A stretch of DNA of 64,000 nucleotides from NCBI GenBank assembly GCA_001899635.1, contig MKVQ01000016.1, positions 62,001-126,000 on the forward strand, written 5' to 3'. This document shows, in pieces, positions 1 to 9,032 of this stretch; position 1 is the stretch's first letter, and each line of letters begins with the position of its first letter. Position numbers and translations under genes: made by a program. The stretch comes from Myxococcales bacterium 68-20. Its GTDB lineage: Bacteria > Myxococcota_A > Polyangia > Polyangiales > Polyangiaceae. The notes below the pieces were generated by a model. That model was given only the letters and a program-made list of their open reading frames with translations. It did no database searches and was not told where the DNA came from.

Positions 1-226
1 TGCCCGCGGAACAATTTTCGGGAAAGAACTCGCAGTCGGGGCACTCACGCGCGGGTCGCTCGGCCGCGTCTCCAGCGTCCGCTCCACCGTCCTGTTCGGA
101 CGGCGTCGGTGGGATGGAGCTCGATCCAGCAGGAGAGGGCTCCTCGACCGGCTCGTGCGTCGAAGCGCAGGCCGTGAGCCACGCGACGAGAATGAGTCCG
201 TGCGTGTCCAGCGCGATTCGATTCAA
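1..226 (-). CDS. Propeller-type lipoprotein, module A (partial, N-terminus only)
   Basis: Only the first 75 codons are present; the gene runs off the left edge. I start it at a TTG that overlaps the stop codon of the Cys-rich gene by 4 nt, as the matching gene does in the other modules. The N-terminus is hydrophobic and ends in a lipobox-like LTAC, followed by a Pro/Ser/Gly/Asp linker. After that comes ECPDCEFFPENC, which matches the conserved DCEFYPDDC motif at the same place in the first propeller lipoproteins of modules C and D. The propeller repeats themselves would lie outside the window. The identity rests on this motif and on gene order. Confidence 0.7.
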   Translation of the reverse strand, partial: MNRIALDTHGLILVAWLTACASTHEPVEEPSPAGSSSIPPTPSEQDGGADAGDAAERPARECPDCEFFPENCSAG

Positions 227-1386
227 TTCGGGCCTCCCGCGTCGTCATTGATTCGATCGCATGGCTCGACGACACATCTCCCGCCGACGCAAGCTTGGCC
301 TGCGACTGCGTCGCACACGATGCCGCACCCGCCGCAATTCCGTGGATCGCTGGCGGTGTTGACTTCGCATTCGTCCGCCAAATCACCGTTGCAGTCACCT
401 CTTCCGACCACGCATTCGAACGCGCACGTGCCGTGTTTGCAGCTACCGACGGCGGTTTCGCCCTTCGTCCTGCACGACCGGCCACACGCCCCGCAGTTCA
501 ATGCGTCGGCGGCGACGTCTACACATCTGTCAGTGCACCATGTCTTGCCCGGGGGACACGCGCATTCCCACTTGTAGGAAGAGTTTTGTCGACACGTCTG
601 GTCGGGGGAACAGGCGTTTCCGCAGGTGCCGCAGTCCTGCGACGTGTTCAGGCGGACCTCACACCCATTCTCGATCAGGCCATCGCAATTCCCCCACAGC
701 GCTCCGCATTTGGGTACACCGCACTCCCCTTCCTTGCAGCCATAATACATGTTCGGAGGCAAGGGAGGCTTGCCTTCCAGCGGGTGACACCGGTAGCTAC
801 ACTCTCCGCAATTGGTGTCGTCGTTATCGATGTCGACGCATCCGGATGCGCAATACGTCAGCCCCGGCGAGCAGCCACATTGGTAGTTGATACCATGCTC
901 CACGAGACACGGTGCATTCGGATCAGTGCATTGGATACCGCACCATCCGCAGGAGTCGTTCGATGATGCCATCGACTCGCAGCCATTGTCCGGGATCCCG
1001 TCACAGTCGAGGTATTTGCTCTTGCAGTTGAGGACGCATTGCCCGTCGACGCACTCGTAGCCCTCGCGGGCCGTCTCCGCAGGACACGCGGCCCCGCAGG
1101 CTCCGCAGTTGTTCCGGTCCGTCAGCAAGTTCACGTCGCACGGGAAGCGCGAGCTCGGGCAGTTCGTGTATCCCGTGGGGCACTTGTTCGACGGACAGTA
1201 CGAGGTGAGCTCCGCGCTCGCGTCGATCGTCGAGGCGTCGGCCGTAGGAGTGAACGCCGTCACTGCTCCGGCGTCGTCGCGGGTGCCGAGGATGACATCG
1301 CCACGGATCGGCGCTGCGCACGAGATCACGAGCGCCGTCCCGGCGGCCGTCCAGAGGATGGCGTGAGTCACACGAGGGAATGTCAC
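223..1386 (-). CDS. Cys-rich repeat lipoprotein, module A
   Basis: This predicted exported protein has 387 residues. I chose GTG 1386 because a GGGAGGG ribosome-binding site precedes it and it overlaps the upstream stop by 4 nt; an ATG at 1398 lacks such a site. The signal peptide ends in lipobox LVISC (Cys23), followed by an Asp/Ala/Thr linker. The rest is about eight units of NCGxCGxxC alternating with DCDG.xDNGCE motifs, consistent with small disulfide-knotted domains outside the cytoplasm. The C-terminus (AGQACVGGRCVVEPC) closely matches the module B paralogue. It lies between the regulator gene and the propeller gene. The biochemical role is unknown; a structural or adhesive surface role is inferred. 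Confidence 0.85.
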   Translation of the reverse strand: MTFPRVTHAILWTAAGTALVISCAAPIRGDVILGTRDDAGAVTAFTPTADASTIDASAELTSYCPSNKCPTGYTNCPSSRFPCDVNLLTDRNNCGACGAACPAETAREGYECVDGQCVLNCKSKYLDCDGIPDNGCESMASSNDSCGWCGIQCTDPNAPCLVEHGINYQCGCSPGLTYCASGCVDIDNDDTNCGECSYRCHPLEGKPPLPPNMYYGCKEGECGVPKCGALWGNCDGLIENGCEVRLNTSQDCGTCGNACSPDQTCRQNSSYKWECACPPGKTWCTDRCVDVAADALNCGACGRSCRTKGETAVGSCKHGTCAFECVVGRGDCNGDLADECEVNTASDPRNCGGCGIVCDAVAGQACVGGRCVVEPCDRINDDAGGPN

Positions 1387-2147
1387 TGTCCCTCCCATTC
1401 GACGAGTCGCGATCGGAGGCGCGCCTCGTAGGGATTCCCCGGCAATCTCGTCAGGAGCTCCCGAGCAAGGACGGCGGCACGCGCGCGGTCGCCCGCGATG
1501 GCCGTCGCTTCGATTCGCATCATGTTTCCTTCCAGGGCAAACTGGCCTGCCGGATATTCGCGGTCGTAGAGCGCAATCGATGTCAGGCAGTGCTGGGCGT
1601 CTCCGCGCGTGAGCGCCTGGCGAGCCGCGATGATGAGCTCTACTTCGCGACGTAGCGTGGGGCGCGACGCGGGGGCCGGAGCCGCATGTTCCGTCGGGTC
1701 GTCGTGTTCGACGGCCGGCACGCGCGCCGGCAGCGCACGGGATCGCGGCGGAACGCGGGAGAGGGCGTCCGGGAGCTCGCCGACGGCCATCGAAGGAAGC
1801 GCCTCGGTTGCCGCCGGCTCGGACGATACCGCCGGCACGACGCCGGTGGTTGATGGGGCCGTAGGAGCGGTCGTCGTCGTGATGCTCGACGTTGGCTCCC
1901 TGGACATCGAGAGGGACGTGGAACGAAGCGCTGGGACGAGCACCACGACGCTTGCTCCTACGAGCGCGAGCCATCTCCAGGCGTTCGAGGCCGCCCGAGG
2001 CGCGGGAACCGCTGCGTCCGCGGCGGTCGCGTCGAGCGTCTTCAGCAATCCCCGAAGCGCCTCCGGGGGCGGCCCGACGCGGTCGTCTTCCGCCACGAGT
2101 TTCGCGAAGAGGTCGCTGTCTTCAGCCAACCGGCGGGGGTCTCTCAC
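1383..2147 (-). CDS. Single-pass TPR-like membrane regulator (putative anti-sigma), module A
   Basis: A 254-residue protein with a cytoplasmic N-terminus (1-56), one membrane helix at about 57-74, a Ser/Thr/Pro/Ala-rich spacer and a C-terminal helical region (about 170-250). The C-terminal region has the pattern of two TPR-like hairpins, with EYPAGQFALEG and LPGNPYEARL. It overlaps the sigma gene upstream and the Cys-rich gene downstream by 4 nt each. The position directly after an ECF sigma gene and the inside-to-outside topology suggest an anti-sigma factor that could receive an envelope signal through the TPR domain. No classical zinc-binding anti-sigma HxxxCxxC motif is visible, so this role is inferred. 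Confidence 0.75.
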   Translation of the reverse strand: MRDPRRLAEDSDLFAKLVAEDDRVGPPPEALRGLLKTLDATAADAAVPAPRAASNAWRWLALVGASVVVLVPALRSTSLSMSREPTSSITTTTAPTAPSTTGVVPAVSSEPAATEALPSMAVGELPDALSRVPPRSRALPARVPAVEHDDPTEHAAPAPASRPTLRREVELIIAARQALTRGDAQHCLTSIALYDREYPAGQFALEGNMMRIEATAIAGDRARAAVLARELLTRLPGNPYEARLRSRLVEWEGQ

Positions 2148-2755
2148 GTTCTGCCTCGCATCTTTGATTGCGGCCTCTGGAGCCGAGCTTCGAACCGTTC
2201 GCGAGCGCGTGCCAGCCGCGAGCCCACCGTGCCTGCTGGGGTCCCGAGGAGCTCGGCTATCTCCGAGATGGATAGGCCCTCGATCTCGAAGAGGATGAAC
2301 ACCGTTCGGTGTTGGTCGGACAAGCTGTCGAGCAGGCTCAACAAGAGAGCTTGCTCCTGTTTTCGATCGAAGAGGCTCTCGGGCGTCGCGAGCGTCGTCG
2401 GCTCGAACGCCGTGTCATCGGGATCGTCGACGAGCTGCTCGCGTCCGGACTTCCTCCGAATCTCCCGAGCGACGCGGACCGATACCCCGAAGAGGTACGA
2501 CTTCTCCGCGCCGACTCTCACGGAGGCGAACTTGCGCGCGGCAACGAGGAAGACCTCCTGCGCGGCGTCGTCGAGCAGGTCCCACGGAACGCCGAGGCGC
2601 CGGAGAAAGCGCCACACGTTGGGGAAGTAGTCGATCGCCGCTTGCCGAAGCCTCACATCCTCGATTCGGCTCTGGGCCATCGCCGAAGTCTCGCTGGAGC
2701 CTCCCAGCGCGGAGTGAGAGGCAGCCGCCATGGACGTGGATGCAGCACGCTCCAC
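2144..2755 (-). CDS. ECF-type RNA polymerase sigma factor, module A
   Basis: A 203-residue sigma-70 family protein with only regions 2 and 4, the ECF layout. Region 2 spans about 43-106, with DDAAQEVFLVAARKF and the basic RVAREIRRKSGR element that contacts the -10 region. Region 4 spans about 142-190, with LSDQHRTVFILFEIEGLS followed by a helix-turn-helix. GTG 2755 gives a long poorly conserved N-terminus; ATG 2677, just before AQSRIEDV, is a plausible alternative. The gene starts 19 nt after the barrel gene ends and overlaps the regulator gene. It probably directs transcription of its own module; no promoter motif could be confirmed. Confidence 0.92.
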   Translation of the reverse strand: MERAASTSMAAASHSALGGSSETSAMAQSRIEDVRLRQAAIDYFPNVWRFLRRLGVPWDLLDDAAQEVFLVAARKFASVRVGAEKSYLFGVSVRVAREIRRKSGREQLVDDPDDTAFEPTTLATPESLFDRKQEQALLLSLLDSLSDQHRTVFILFEIEGLSISEIAELLGTPAGTVGSRLARARERFEARLQRPQSKMRGRT

Positions 2756-2774
2756 CCTTTAATCCGTCATTCGC

Positions 2775-3803
2775 TCAAAATCGCCAACCGCCTCCAAGCC
2801 CAAGCGATGGCCCCCACGGCGGAGCGAGTGACACGACCCCGTCGGGCTCCACACGGAAGCGCTCGCGTGTCACCGGAAACCACACTCCCCCCACGAGCTC
2901 GACGAACAGGCGCGGGTGGAGTTGCCAGCGGGCGCCGAGCACGGCGCCGTAGTCGAGCCAGAAGCGTCGCTGGAGGCGCGCGTCCCGAAGTCCGTGAGCC
3001 TCCGCCGAGAGTTGGCCGATATTGGAGCCGACGCAGCCATCGATCGAGATGTCCGAGGGGAGCTCGAAGCGGACAAGGCAGGCTTCGACGAAGCCCGCTC
3101 TCCAAGAGATGTCCGCGCTGCTTTGACCGACAGACGCCGTCCGCGGGAAGCTCTGCTTGTACCCTGCGCGAAGAGCGGGGCGCACGAACGAAGCTCGACC
3201 GAAAGGCGCGTGCCACCCCACCTCGACGAACGCCTGCATCGTACCGAGCACGCCGGATACCGCGCCGACGGCGTCCGCCCGGCCCCCGATCGAGACCTCC
3301 GCACCGCGCATGGGTTTCGGCGCAGAGCCCGAGCGGTGGGCGGGGGAGCGATCCACTCGGCTGCCCGAGGGCGTGAGCGGCGGCGAGGGATCGTCGGATC
3401 GCTCGAAAGGCGCAGCGGCATCGAGGGCCCCCGGATCGATCGCTAGCGCGACCGCGACGGCAAGCCCGGCGGCGACGTCCTCGCAGTCGTCACCGCGGAT
3501 GTCACGCCCGAGCCCGGGATCATCAGAGGTCGTCGTCAGGTCGAAACGGCCGACGTACGAAGAATCGTCCTGCGTGATCCGCACGATGAACCTTCGTGCC
3601 TCCGTACCGGGAGGCGCGAGCGTCCACCCCGTCGTGTACGAGCGGATCTGCGCGAGGACGAGCTCGGCCGCCGGGCATTGCGTCGGCGCGGTGTAGTCGA
3701 ACCGGATCGGCTCCTCGTTCTCGGCCGCCGTGCTCTTCGAAGTGAACGAGAAGACGGCAGCGCTCGCAGCAAGGAGAGTCGACCACCGTCGCGAAGCGCC
3801 CAC
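2775..3803 (-). CDS. Outer-membrane beta-barrel protein with two-Cys N-terminal domain, module A
   Basis: This 342-residue protein starts at GTG 3803 with a signal peptide that ends near residue 26. An N-terminal domain (about 30-125) contains YTAPTQCP and RGDDCEDV; the two cysteines are at 43 and 107, exactly as in modules B and C, so a disulfide is likely. After a Pro/Ser-rich linker, residues 160-342 alternate hydrophobic and polar residues in beta-strand fashion and end in GGGWRF, an outer-membrane protein type of C-terminus with a terminal aromatic residue. It is the first gene of module A and divergent from the redoxin-like gene. It may be a sensor or an anchor for the module lipoproteins; the function is unproven. 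Confidence 0.8.
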   Translation of the reverse strand: MGASRRWSTLLAASAAVFSFTSKSTAAENEEPIRFDYTAPTQCPAAELVLAQIRSYTTGWTLAPPGTEARRFIVRITQDDSSYVGRFDLTTTSDDPGLGRDIRGDDCEDVAAGLAVAVALAIDPGALDAAAPFERSDDPSPPLTPSGSRVDRSPAHRSGSAPKPMRGAEVSIGGRADAVGAVSGVLGTMQAFVEVGWHAPFGRASFVRPALRAGYKQSFPRTASVGQSSADISWRAGFVEACLVRFELPSDISIDGCVGSNIGQLSAEAHGLRDARLQRRFWLDYGAVLGARWQLHPRLFVELVGGVWFPVTRERFRVEPDGVVSLAPPWGPSLGLGGGWRF

Positions 3804-4151
3804 CGCTCGCAGATCCTAGCGCAAAGGCCTCGTGGAGCTCCGCGAAAGGTAAGCGCGTCGCGCCCGATAGAGCTCATCGACGACGGTGAGGACATCATCC
3901 CGTGCTCCGGATCCTGAGCTTGTGGTGAAACGCGCGAAGGACGACACGCGGGCGAACGATCGGCGCAGGCGGCTCGGCACCGTCAGGTAGGTGCGCGCGC
4001 AGGCGCGGGAAGAAGAGGTCGGGCAAGAAGGGTGTACCTTCGACCTCGGACGGCTCGCGCCTCGCCAGCATGGGGCCAGCTCCATCGCGCCCATCCTCGC
4101 CACGCCATCCTTGGATGCCTCGCGCGCGAGACGTGGCAAAATTGGGGGACC

Positions 4152-4856
4152 TTGGCTCTATCCCCTTTCCTTGCTCCAACCGCTGCGCGTCTCGGCCTCC
4201 TGGTGCTCGCCGTCTCCATGGCGTTCACGCCAGCGTGCAGCGCAGGCGACGAGGACCCCTTCCCCGATCCCGATCTCGCCGTCGTGGAGGCGAACCCGGA
4301 CGGCGTTCCGTATCCGACCGATCACATCGGCGGAACGAAGCGGAGGGGGACACGCCGTGGCGATCGAATGCCGAACTTCACGTTCCGGGCGTACCGAAAC
4401 GGCCGTGCGGGCGGCCTCGAGACCGTCTCGCTCTCCGAGTACTTCGACCCGGGGCAGAAGCGGCACAAGGTCCTCCACCTCCAGGTCGCCGCGACGTGGT
4501 GCTCGATCTGCTCGAGCGAGCTCGAGGCTACCGTCAGCGTCGCCAAGCAGCTCGAGGAGCGCGGCATCCGCTTCCTCGAGGTCATCGTGAGCGGGAAGAC
4601 CGCCGGCAAGGGACCGTCGCTCGCCGAGGTCGACGCGTGGATCGACCGCCATGGGACGAACTTCCCGACCGGCATCGACGTCGCCGCTCGTCGACTGGGC
4701 GCGCTCGGCGTGAGCGGCACCGCGATGCCCCACGACATCCTCATCGACACGCGCACGATGGAGATCCTCGACTCGTCCGTCGGCGCACCGGTCGACGTCG
4801 GGAAGTACGTCCTCGAAGCGCTCCGATTCGTCGAGGACAACCCTCCGTCCTATTGA
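4152..4856 (+). CDS. Thioredoxin-fold (TlpA/redoxin-like) lipoprotein
   Basis: The protein has a hydrophobic signal peptide with lipobox FTPAC (Cys29 from the chosen start), then a thioredoxin-like domain. This contains VAATWCSICSSELE, a WCxxC redox motif followed by a helix, and later GVSGTAMPHDILID, which fits the cis-proline region. It would act in the periplasm as a thiol-disulfide oxidoreductase or peroxiredoxin-like protein. The start is uncertain: TTG 4152 fits the signal peptide best, while the frame stays open to GTG 4032. It is transcribed away from module A and towards recA. A link to the Cys-rich lipoproteins is possible but rests only on proximity. Confidence 0.75.
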   Translation: MALSPFLAPTAARLGLLVLAVSMAFTPACSAGDEDPFPDPDLAVVEANPDGVPYPTDHIGGTKRRGTRRGDRMPNFTFRAYRNGRAGGLETVSLSEYFDPGQKRHKVLHLQVAATWCSICSSELEATVSVAKQLEERGIRFLEVIVSGKTAGKGPSLAEVDAWIDRHGTNFPTGIDVAARRLGALGVSGTAMPHDILIDTRTMEILDSSVGAPVDVGKYVLEALRFVEDNPPSY

Positions 4857-4965
4857 GCCGAAGGGCTGCCCCGGGCGGTGCGAGCGGTCTGCGCGATGGG
4901 GGCCCGCACTGAACACGTCGGTCGGGCGCGGACCGACGATCCCAAGTGCCTAAAATGAGGGTCAC

Positions 4966-4993
4966 TTGACACTGAACATAAAAGCAGTATAGT
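4966..4993 (+). promoter_or_regulatory. recA sigma-70 promoter
   Basis: A consensus -35 TTGACA (4966-4971) and a near-consensus -10 TATAGT (4988-4993) are separated by 16 nt. Transcription would start near 5000, leaving a leader of about 65 nt before the recA start at 5065. This is the clearest housekeeping-type promoter in the window. Confidence 0.75.
4971..4988. promoter_or_regulatory. Putative LexA/SOS operator
   Basis: The sequence ACTG-N10-CAGT has the same arm spacing as the E. coli SOS box (tACTG-N10-CAGTa) and an A/T-rich core. It fills the spacer between the recA -35 and -10 elements, so bound repressor would block polymerase. That location, directly before recA, supports SOS control. 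The LexA of this organism is not in the window, so its binding preference is not known. Confidence 0.6.
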
Positions 4994-5064
4994 CGCTGCT
5001 ACTGAGGCTCGGTACCCGCCTCGTTGCGGTCCTCATGAACGAGGGGGCCAGAAGAAGGAGCGTC

Positions 5065-6264
<1,200 letters not shown>

Positions 6265-6304
6265 TCGTCCTCCCTCGCGCCCACGCGAGGCGCGGAAAGA
6301 CAAC

Positions 6305-6343
6305 GAGGCCGCTGCGCTCCGAGCGTGGCGGCCTCTTCGTTTT
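6305..6343 (+). terminator. Rho-independent terminator of recA
   Basis: An 8-bp perfect stem (GAGGCCGC at 6305-6312 pairs with GCGGCCTC at 6328-6335) is followed by TTCGTTTT. It lies 40 nt after the recA stop. From here to the barrel gene at 6505 I see nothing else that I can support. Confidence 0.85.
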
Positions 6344-6504
6344 GCGAGGTGTCATCGTCCGTGTCGCGACGTCAATCCACGGTGCAGCGGTACACGAGAA
6401 CCCTTGCATGCGAACGCCACGAGCCGCCCGCCCCGGCCGAGGCGCGATGACTGGTCCGCCACGCTCAGGTCGGCTAGCGTCGCGGGGCGAGGTTCGGGAT
6501 TTCG

Positions 6505-7575
6505 TTGAGGCTTCGTCGCGGGCGTGAGCGGGCGTGGGCGCTGGCGAGCGCGGCAGGGCTTGCGGTTGCGTCCTGGGCCGGTTCAGCGATCGGGGCGCCC
6601 TTCGAGCTGACCTGGTCGGCTCCGGAGGGCTGCCCCTCGCGTGAAGCGATGATCGACGCGACCCTGGAGCGACTCGAGGAGTCTCGCTCCGACGCTCCGC
6701 CTGAGCTCTTCGTGCAGGGCACGGTCCGCCGGGAGAGCGGCGGGTTCGTGGTCTCGCTGGCGCTACGGGACGCGTTCGGGCGTGGCATGGGGGAGCGCGA
6801 GGTGCGCGTCGAACGGCAGAGTTGCGAGGCGGTCGAAGGGATGGGAGCCCTCGTCCTCGCGCTGATGATCGCGGTCGCCCGGCCCAACCTCGCCCCGCAC
6901 ACCGAATCGGCGCAGGAACCCGGAACGGCGCCGCCGTCGTCCGAGCCGCCGTCGTCCACGCCGCCGTCGTCCGAACCACCAAGCCCTCCGCCCGTTCGTC
7001 GGCCAGGCAGGGCGGCCACGGGGCGCGAGCTTCCTCGTTCCTCGTCCGAGGAGCGTCCGCTCCGCCTCTTGGTCGGAGCTGGCGGCACGGCATCGCTCGG
7101 CGTCTTGCCGATCGCGGGGCTCGGCTTCGGACTGCGCGCGATGGTCTCTCCGCGGTCGATCGTTCTGGTCGGCGTGGAGGGCGGGTTCGACGCCGGCGCG
7201 TCCGTGGAAGCTCGCGGCGGCGAGGTCGGGTTCCAGATGTTCAGCGCGGCCGCCCGTGTCGGGCTCTCGGCCCTGCAGACACCGCGGTTCGAGCTCATCC
7301 CCAACGTCGATCTGCGTGGAGGGCTGATACGCACCTCAGCGCGAGGCCTTCGCACCGTCGAGAGCGACGACCGCACCGTCGTCCTCGCCGGACTCGGCGT
7401 GCTCGCCCGCGCCAAGCTCGGTCAGGGCTTCTTCGCGGAGGTCTTGCCCGAGGTCGCGGCGGTCTTCTTTCGCCGTCAGTTCCAGATCCGCGGCGGCGGC
7501 CCACTCTACGACGTCCATCGGGTCGGAGCGGTCGAGGCGCGTCTCTCGCTCGGGCTTGGGTACGAGTTTCGGTAG
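6505..7575 (+). CDS. Outer-membrane beta-barrel protein with two-Cys N-terminal domain, module B
   Basis: This 356-residue protein starts at TTG 6505; the start is supported because the signal peptide and both cysteines (43 and 107) then align with module C without gaps. The N-terminal domain has LTWSAPEGCPSREAM and VRVERQSCEAV. A Pro/Ser-rich linker with repeated PPSS units (about 137-160) leads to a C-terminal barrel with alternating strands that ends in LGLGYEFR. It is the first gene of module B. The closest relative in the window is the module C barrel (25982-27040). An envelope sensor or anchor role is inferred from position only. Confidence 0.8.
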   Translation: MRLRRGRERAWALASAAGLAVASWAGSAIGAPFELTWSAPEGCPSREAMIDATLERLEESRSDAPPELFVQGTVRRESGGFVVSLALRDAFGRGMGEREVRVERQSCEAVEGMGALVLALMIAVARPNLAPHTESAQEPGTAPPSSEPPSSTPPSSEPPSPPPVRRPGRAATGRELPRSSSEERPLRLLVGAGGTASLGVLPIAGLGFGLRAMVSPRSIVLVGVEGGFDAGASVEARGGEVGFQMFSAAARVGLSALQTPRFELIPNVDLRGGLIRTSARGLRTVESDDRTVVLAGLGVLARAKLGQGFFAEVLPEVAAVFFRRQFQIRGGGPLYDVHRVGAVEARLSLGLGYEFR

Positions 7576-7635
7576 TCGCGACAAATCGACCTGGGCCCAC
7601 AATGGAATTCCGGACCGGCGTGCATAAGATCCAAC

Positions 7636-8172
7636 GTGCACGCCTCGCTTCTTCGTGTCGCCATGCGGGACGCTAGCGAACCAGCGCCCGCGCGGATGCC
7701 CATCGGGGAGCTCTTCTCGACGTGCCTCCCGTTCGTATGGCGCAACCTGAGGCAGCTCGGGGTGCACGAGCCCGATCTCGAAGATCAGAGCCAGGAGGTC
7801 TTTCTCACCGCGCATCGTCGTTACGACGAGTGGGATGGTCAGCACCCGCGCGCCTGGCTCTACGCGATCGTCCGGCGCTGCGCGTCGGCCTATCGCCGCC
7901 GGAGTCATCGCCGCCACGAGAGTCCCGTCGAGACGGTGCCGGAGCGTAGCGATCTGCGCGATCCCTCCGCTCGCGCAGAGATCGAGCTCCTGCTTCGCGT
8001 CCTCGACGGGCTCGACGAGGAGAAGCAGGCCGTCCTCCTGCTCTACGAGGTCGAAGGTATGTCGGTGCCGGAAATCGCCGCGGCCGTTCAATGTCCGCTC
8101 CCGACCGCCTACACACGTCTTTACGCCGCGCGGCGCGAGCTGACGCGTGCTCTCGAAGGGGTGAAGAAATGA
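7636..8172 (+). CDS. ECF-type RNA polymerase sigma factor, module B
   Basis: A 178-residue ECF sigma factor, the same length as the module C one. Region 2 (about 25-92) includes LEDQSQEVFLTAHRRY and PRAWLYAIVRRCASAYRRR. Region 4 (about 112-172) includes LDEEKQAVLLLYEVEGMSVP followed by the recognition helix TAYTRLYAARREL. GTG 7636 is the likely start; ATG 7663 is possible. It sits 60 nt after the barrel gene, and its last codons overlap the regulator gene (ATGA). A GGAATTCC-N15-ATAAGAT arrangement just upstream could be an autoregulated promoter, but I could not find the same pair upstream of the other four sigma genes. Confidence 0.93.
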   Translation: MHASLLRVAMRDASEPAPARMPIGELFSTCLPFVWRNLRQLGVHEPDLEDQSQEVFLTAHRRYDEWDGQHPRAWLYAIVRRCASAYRRRSHRRHESPVETVPERSDLRDPSARAEIELLLRVLDGLDEEKQAVLLLYEVEGMSVPEIAAAVQCPLPTAYTRLYAARRELTRALEGVKK

Positions 8173-8966
8173 CCCATCGCAACGACCCGCCTCGCTTCGA
8201 GGAGGAGGGGCCCGAAGCGCTGCGCGCGCTCATGCGCGCCATGCACCAGCGCGGCCCCAGTGACGCCGCGGCGGAACGAATCGCAAAGCGGCTCGCGACG
8301 GCGGGCGTTCCCACGGCGCCCGTGAAAGACGCGCCGCTCGCCGGGCATTGGGCCGCTTCTCACAAGCTCGCCCTCGCGGCGCTGGCGGCTCTCGGGGTGA
8401 TCACGCTCGGTTGGCAAGCCACACACGCATCACCGCCGGCCAGCCCTGCTTCGCCGAGCGATGCCTTCGAAGCCGTCCCGAGCTCTGTTGCGTCGCCGAC
8501 GACCGCAGCCTCCGCGCCCGTGGCTCCCGCGAACGTCGCCCCGATCGAACCCGCGGTAGTCGCGATCGGTGACTTGCCGTCTGCGTCGCCGCCCGCGGCC
8601 CGTCCAGCGGGGGCGGCCCTCTCCGCCGGCGGCGTGAAGGCCAAGACGTCGACCGGAAACGGCGGCGGGGCGGCGTCTCCGACGGAGCTCGAGATCATGC
8701 AGCGCGCCCAGTCGGCGCTCGCCGCGGATCCAGCGCGCGCGCTCGCGATCACGAACGAACACGCGCGCGCGTATCCGTCCGGCGAGCTCGTCCAGGAGCG
8801 CGAGCTCATCGCCATCGAGGCGCTCGCTCGAACCGGTCGCAAAGACCAAGCGGAGGCGCGCGCTCACGCGCTCATCCAGCGATTCCCTCGGACGCCGTAC
8901 GCTGCGCGACTCGAGCTCGCGATCGGCAGGCCTCTGCCGTCGCTCGGCGCTCCTCGCAATCCGTAA
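8169..8966 (+). CDS. Single-pass TPR-like membrane regulator (putative anti-sigma), module B
   Basis: The 265-residue protein has a cytoplasmic segment with RGPSDAAAERIAKRLATA (29-46), shared with module C and a candidate sigma-binding helix. One membrane helix follows at about 65-83, then a long Ala/Pro/Ser linker. Residues 185-255 are helical and TPR-like, with DPARALAITNEHARAYPSGE and QRFPRTPYAARLE, as in YbgF/BamD-type TPR proteins. ATG 8169 overlaps the sigma stop. Unlike modules A, D and E, 66 nt separate its stop from the Cys-rich gene. An anti-sigma role is inferred from position and topology. Confidence 0.75.
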   Translation: MTHRNDPPRFEEEGPEALRALMRAMHQRGPSDAAAERIAKRLATAGVPTAPVKDAPLAGHWAASHKLALAALAALGVITLGWQATHASPPASPASPSDAFEAVPSSVASPTTAASAPVAPANVAPIEPAVVAIGDLPSASPPAARPAGAALSAGGVKAKTSTGNGGGAASPTELEIMQRAQSALAADPARALAITNEHARAYPSGELVQERELIAIEALARTGRKDQAEARAHALIQRFPRTPYAARLELAIGRPLPSLGAPRNP

Positions 8967-9032
8967 TTTCAATGGTCGGGCGCATCGACGCCCGGCCCGA
9001 ACTCGTGAACTCCGAATCAGGAGAATCTCGGC

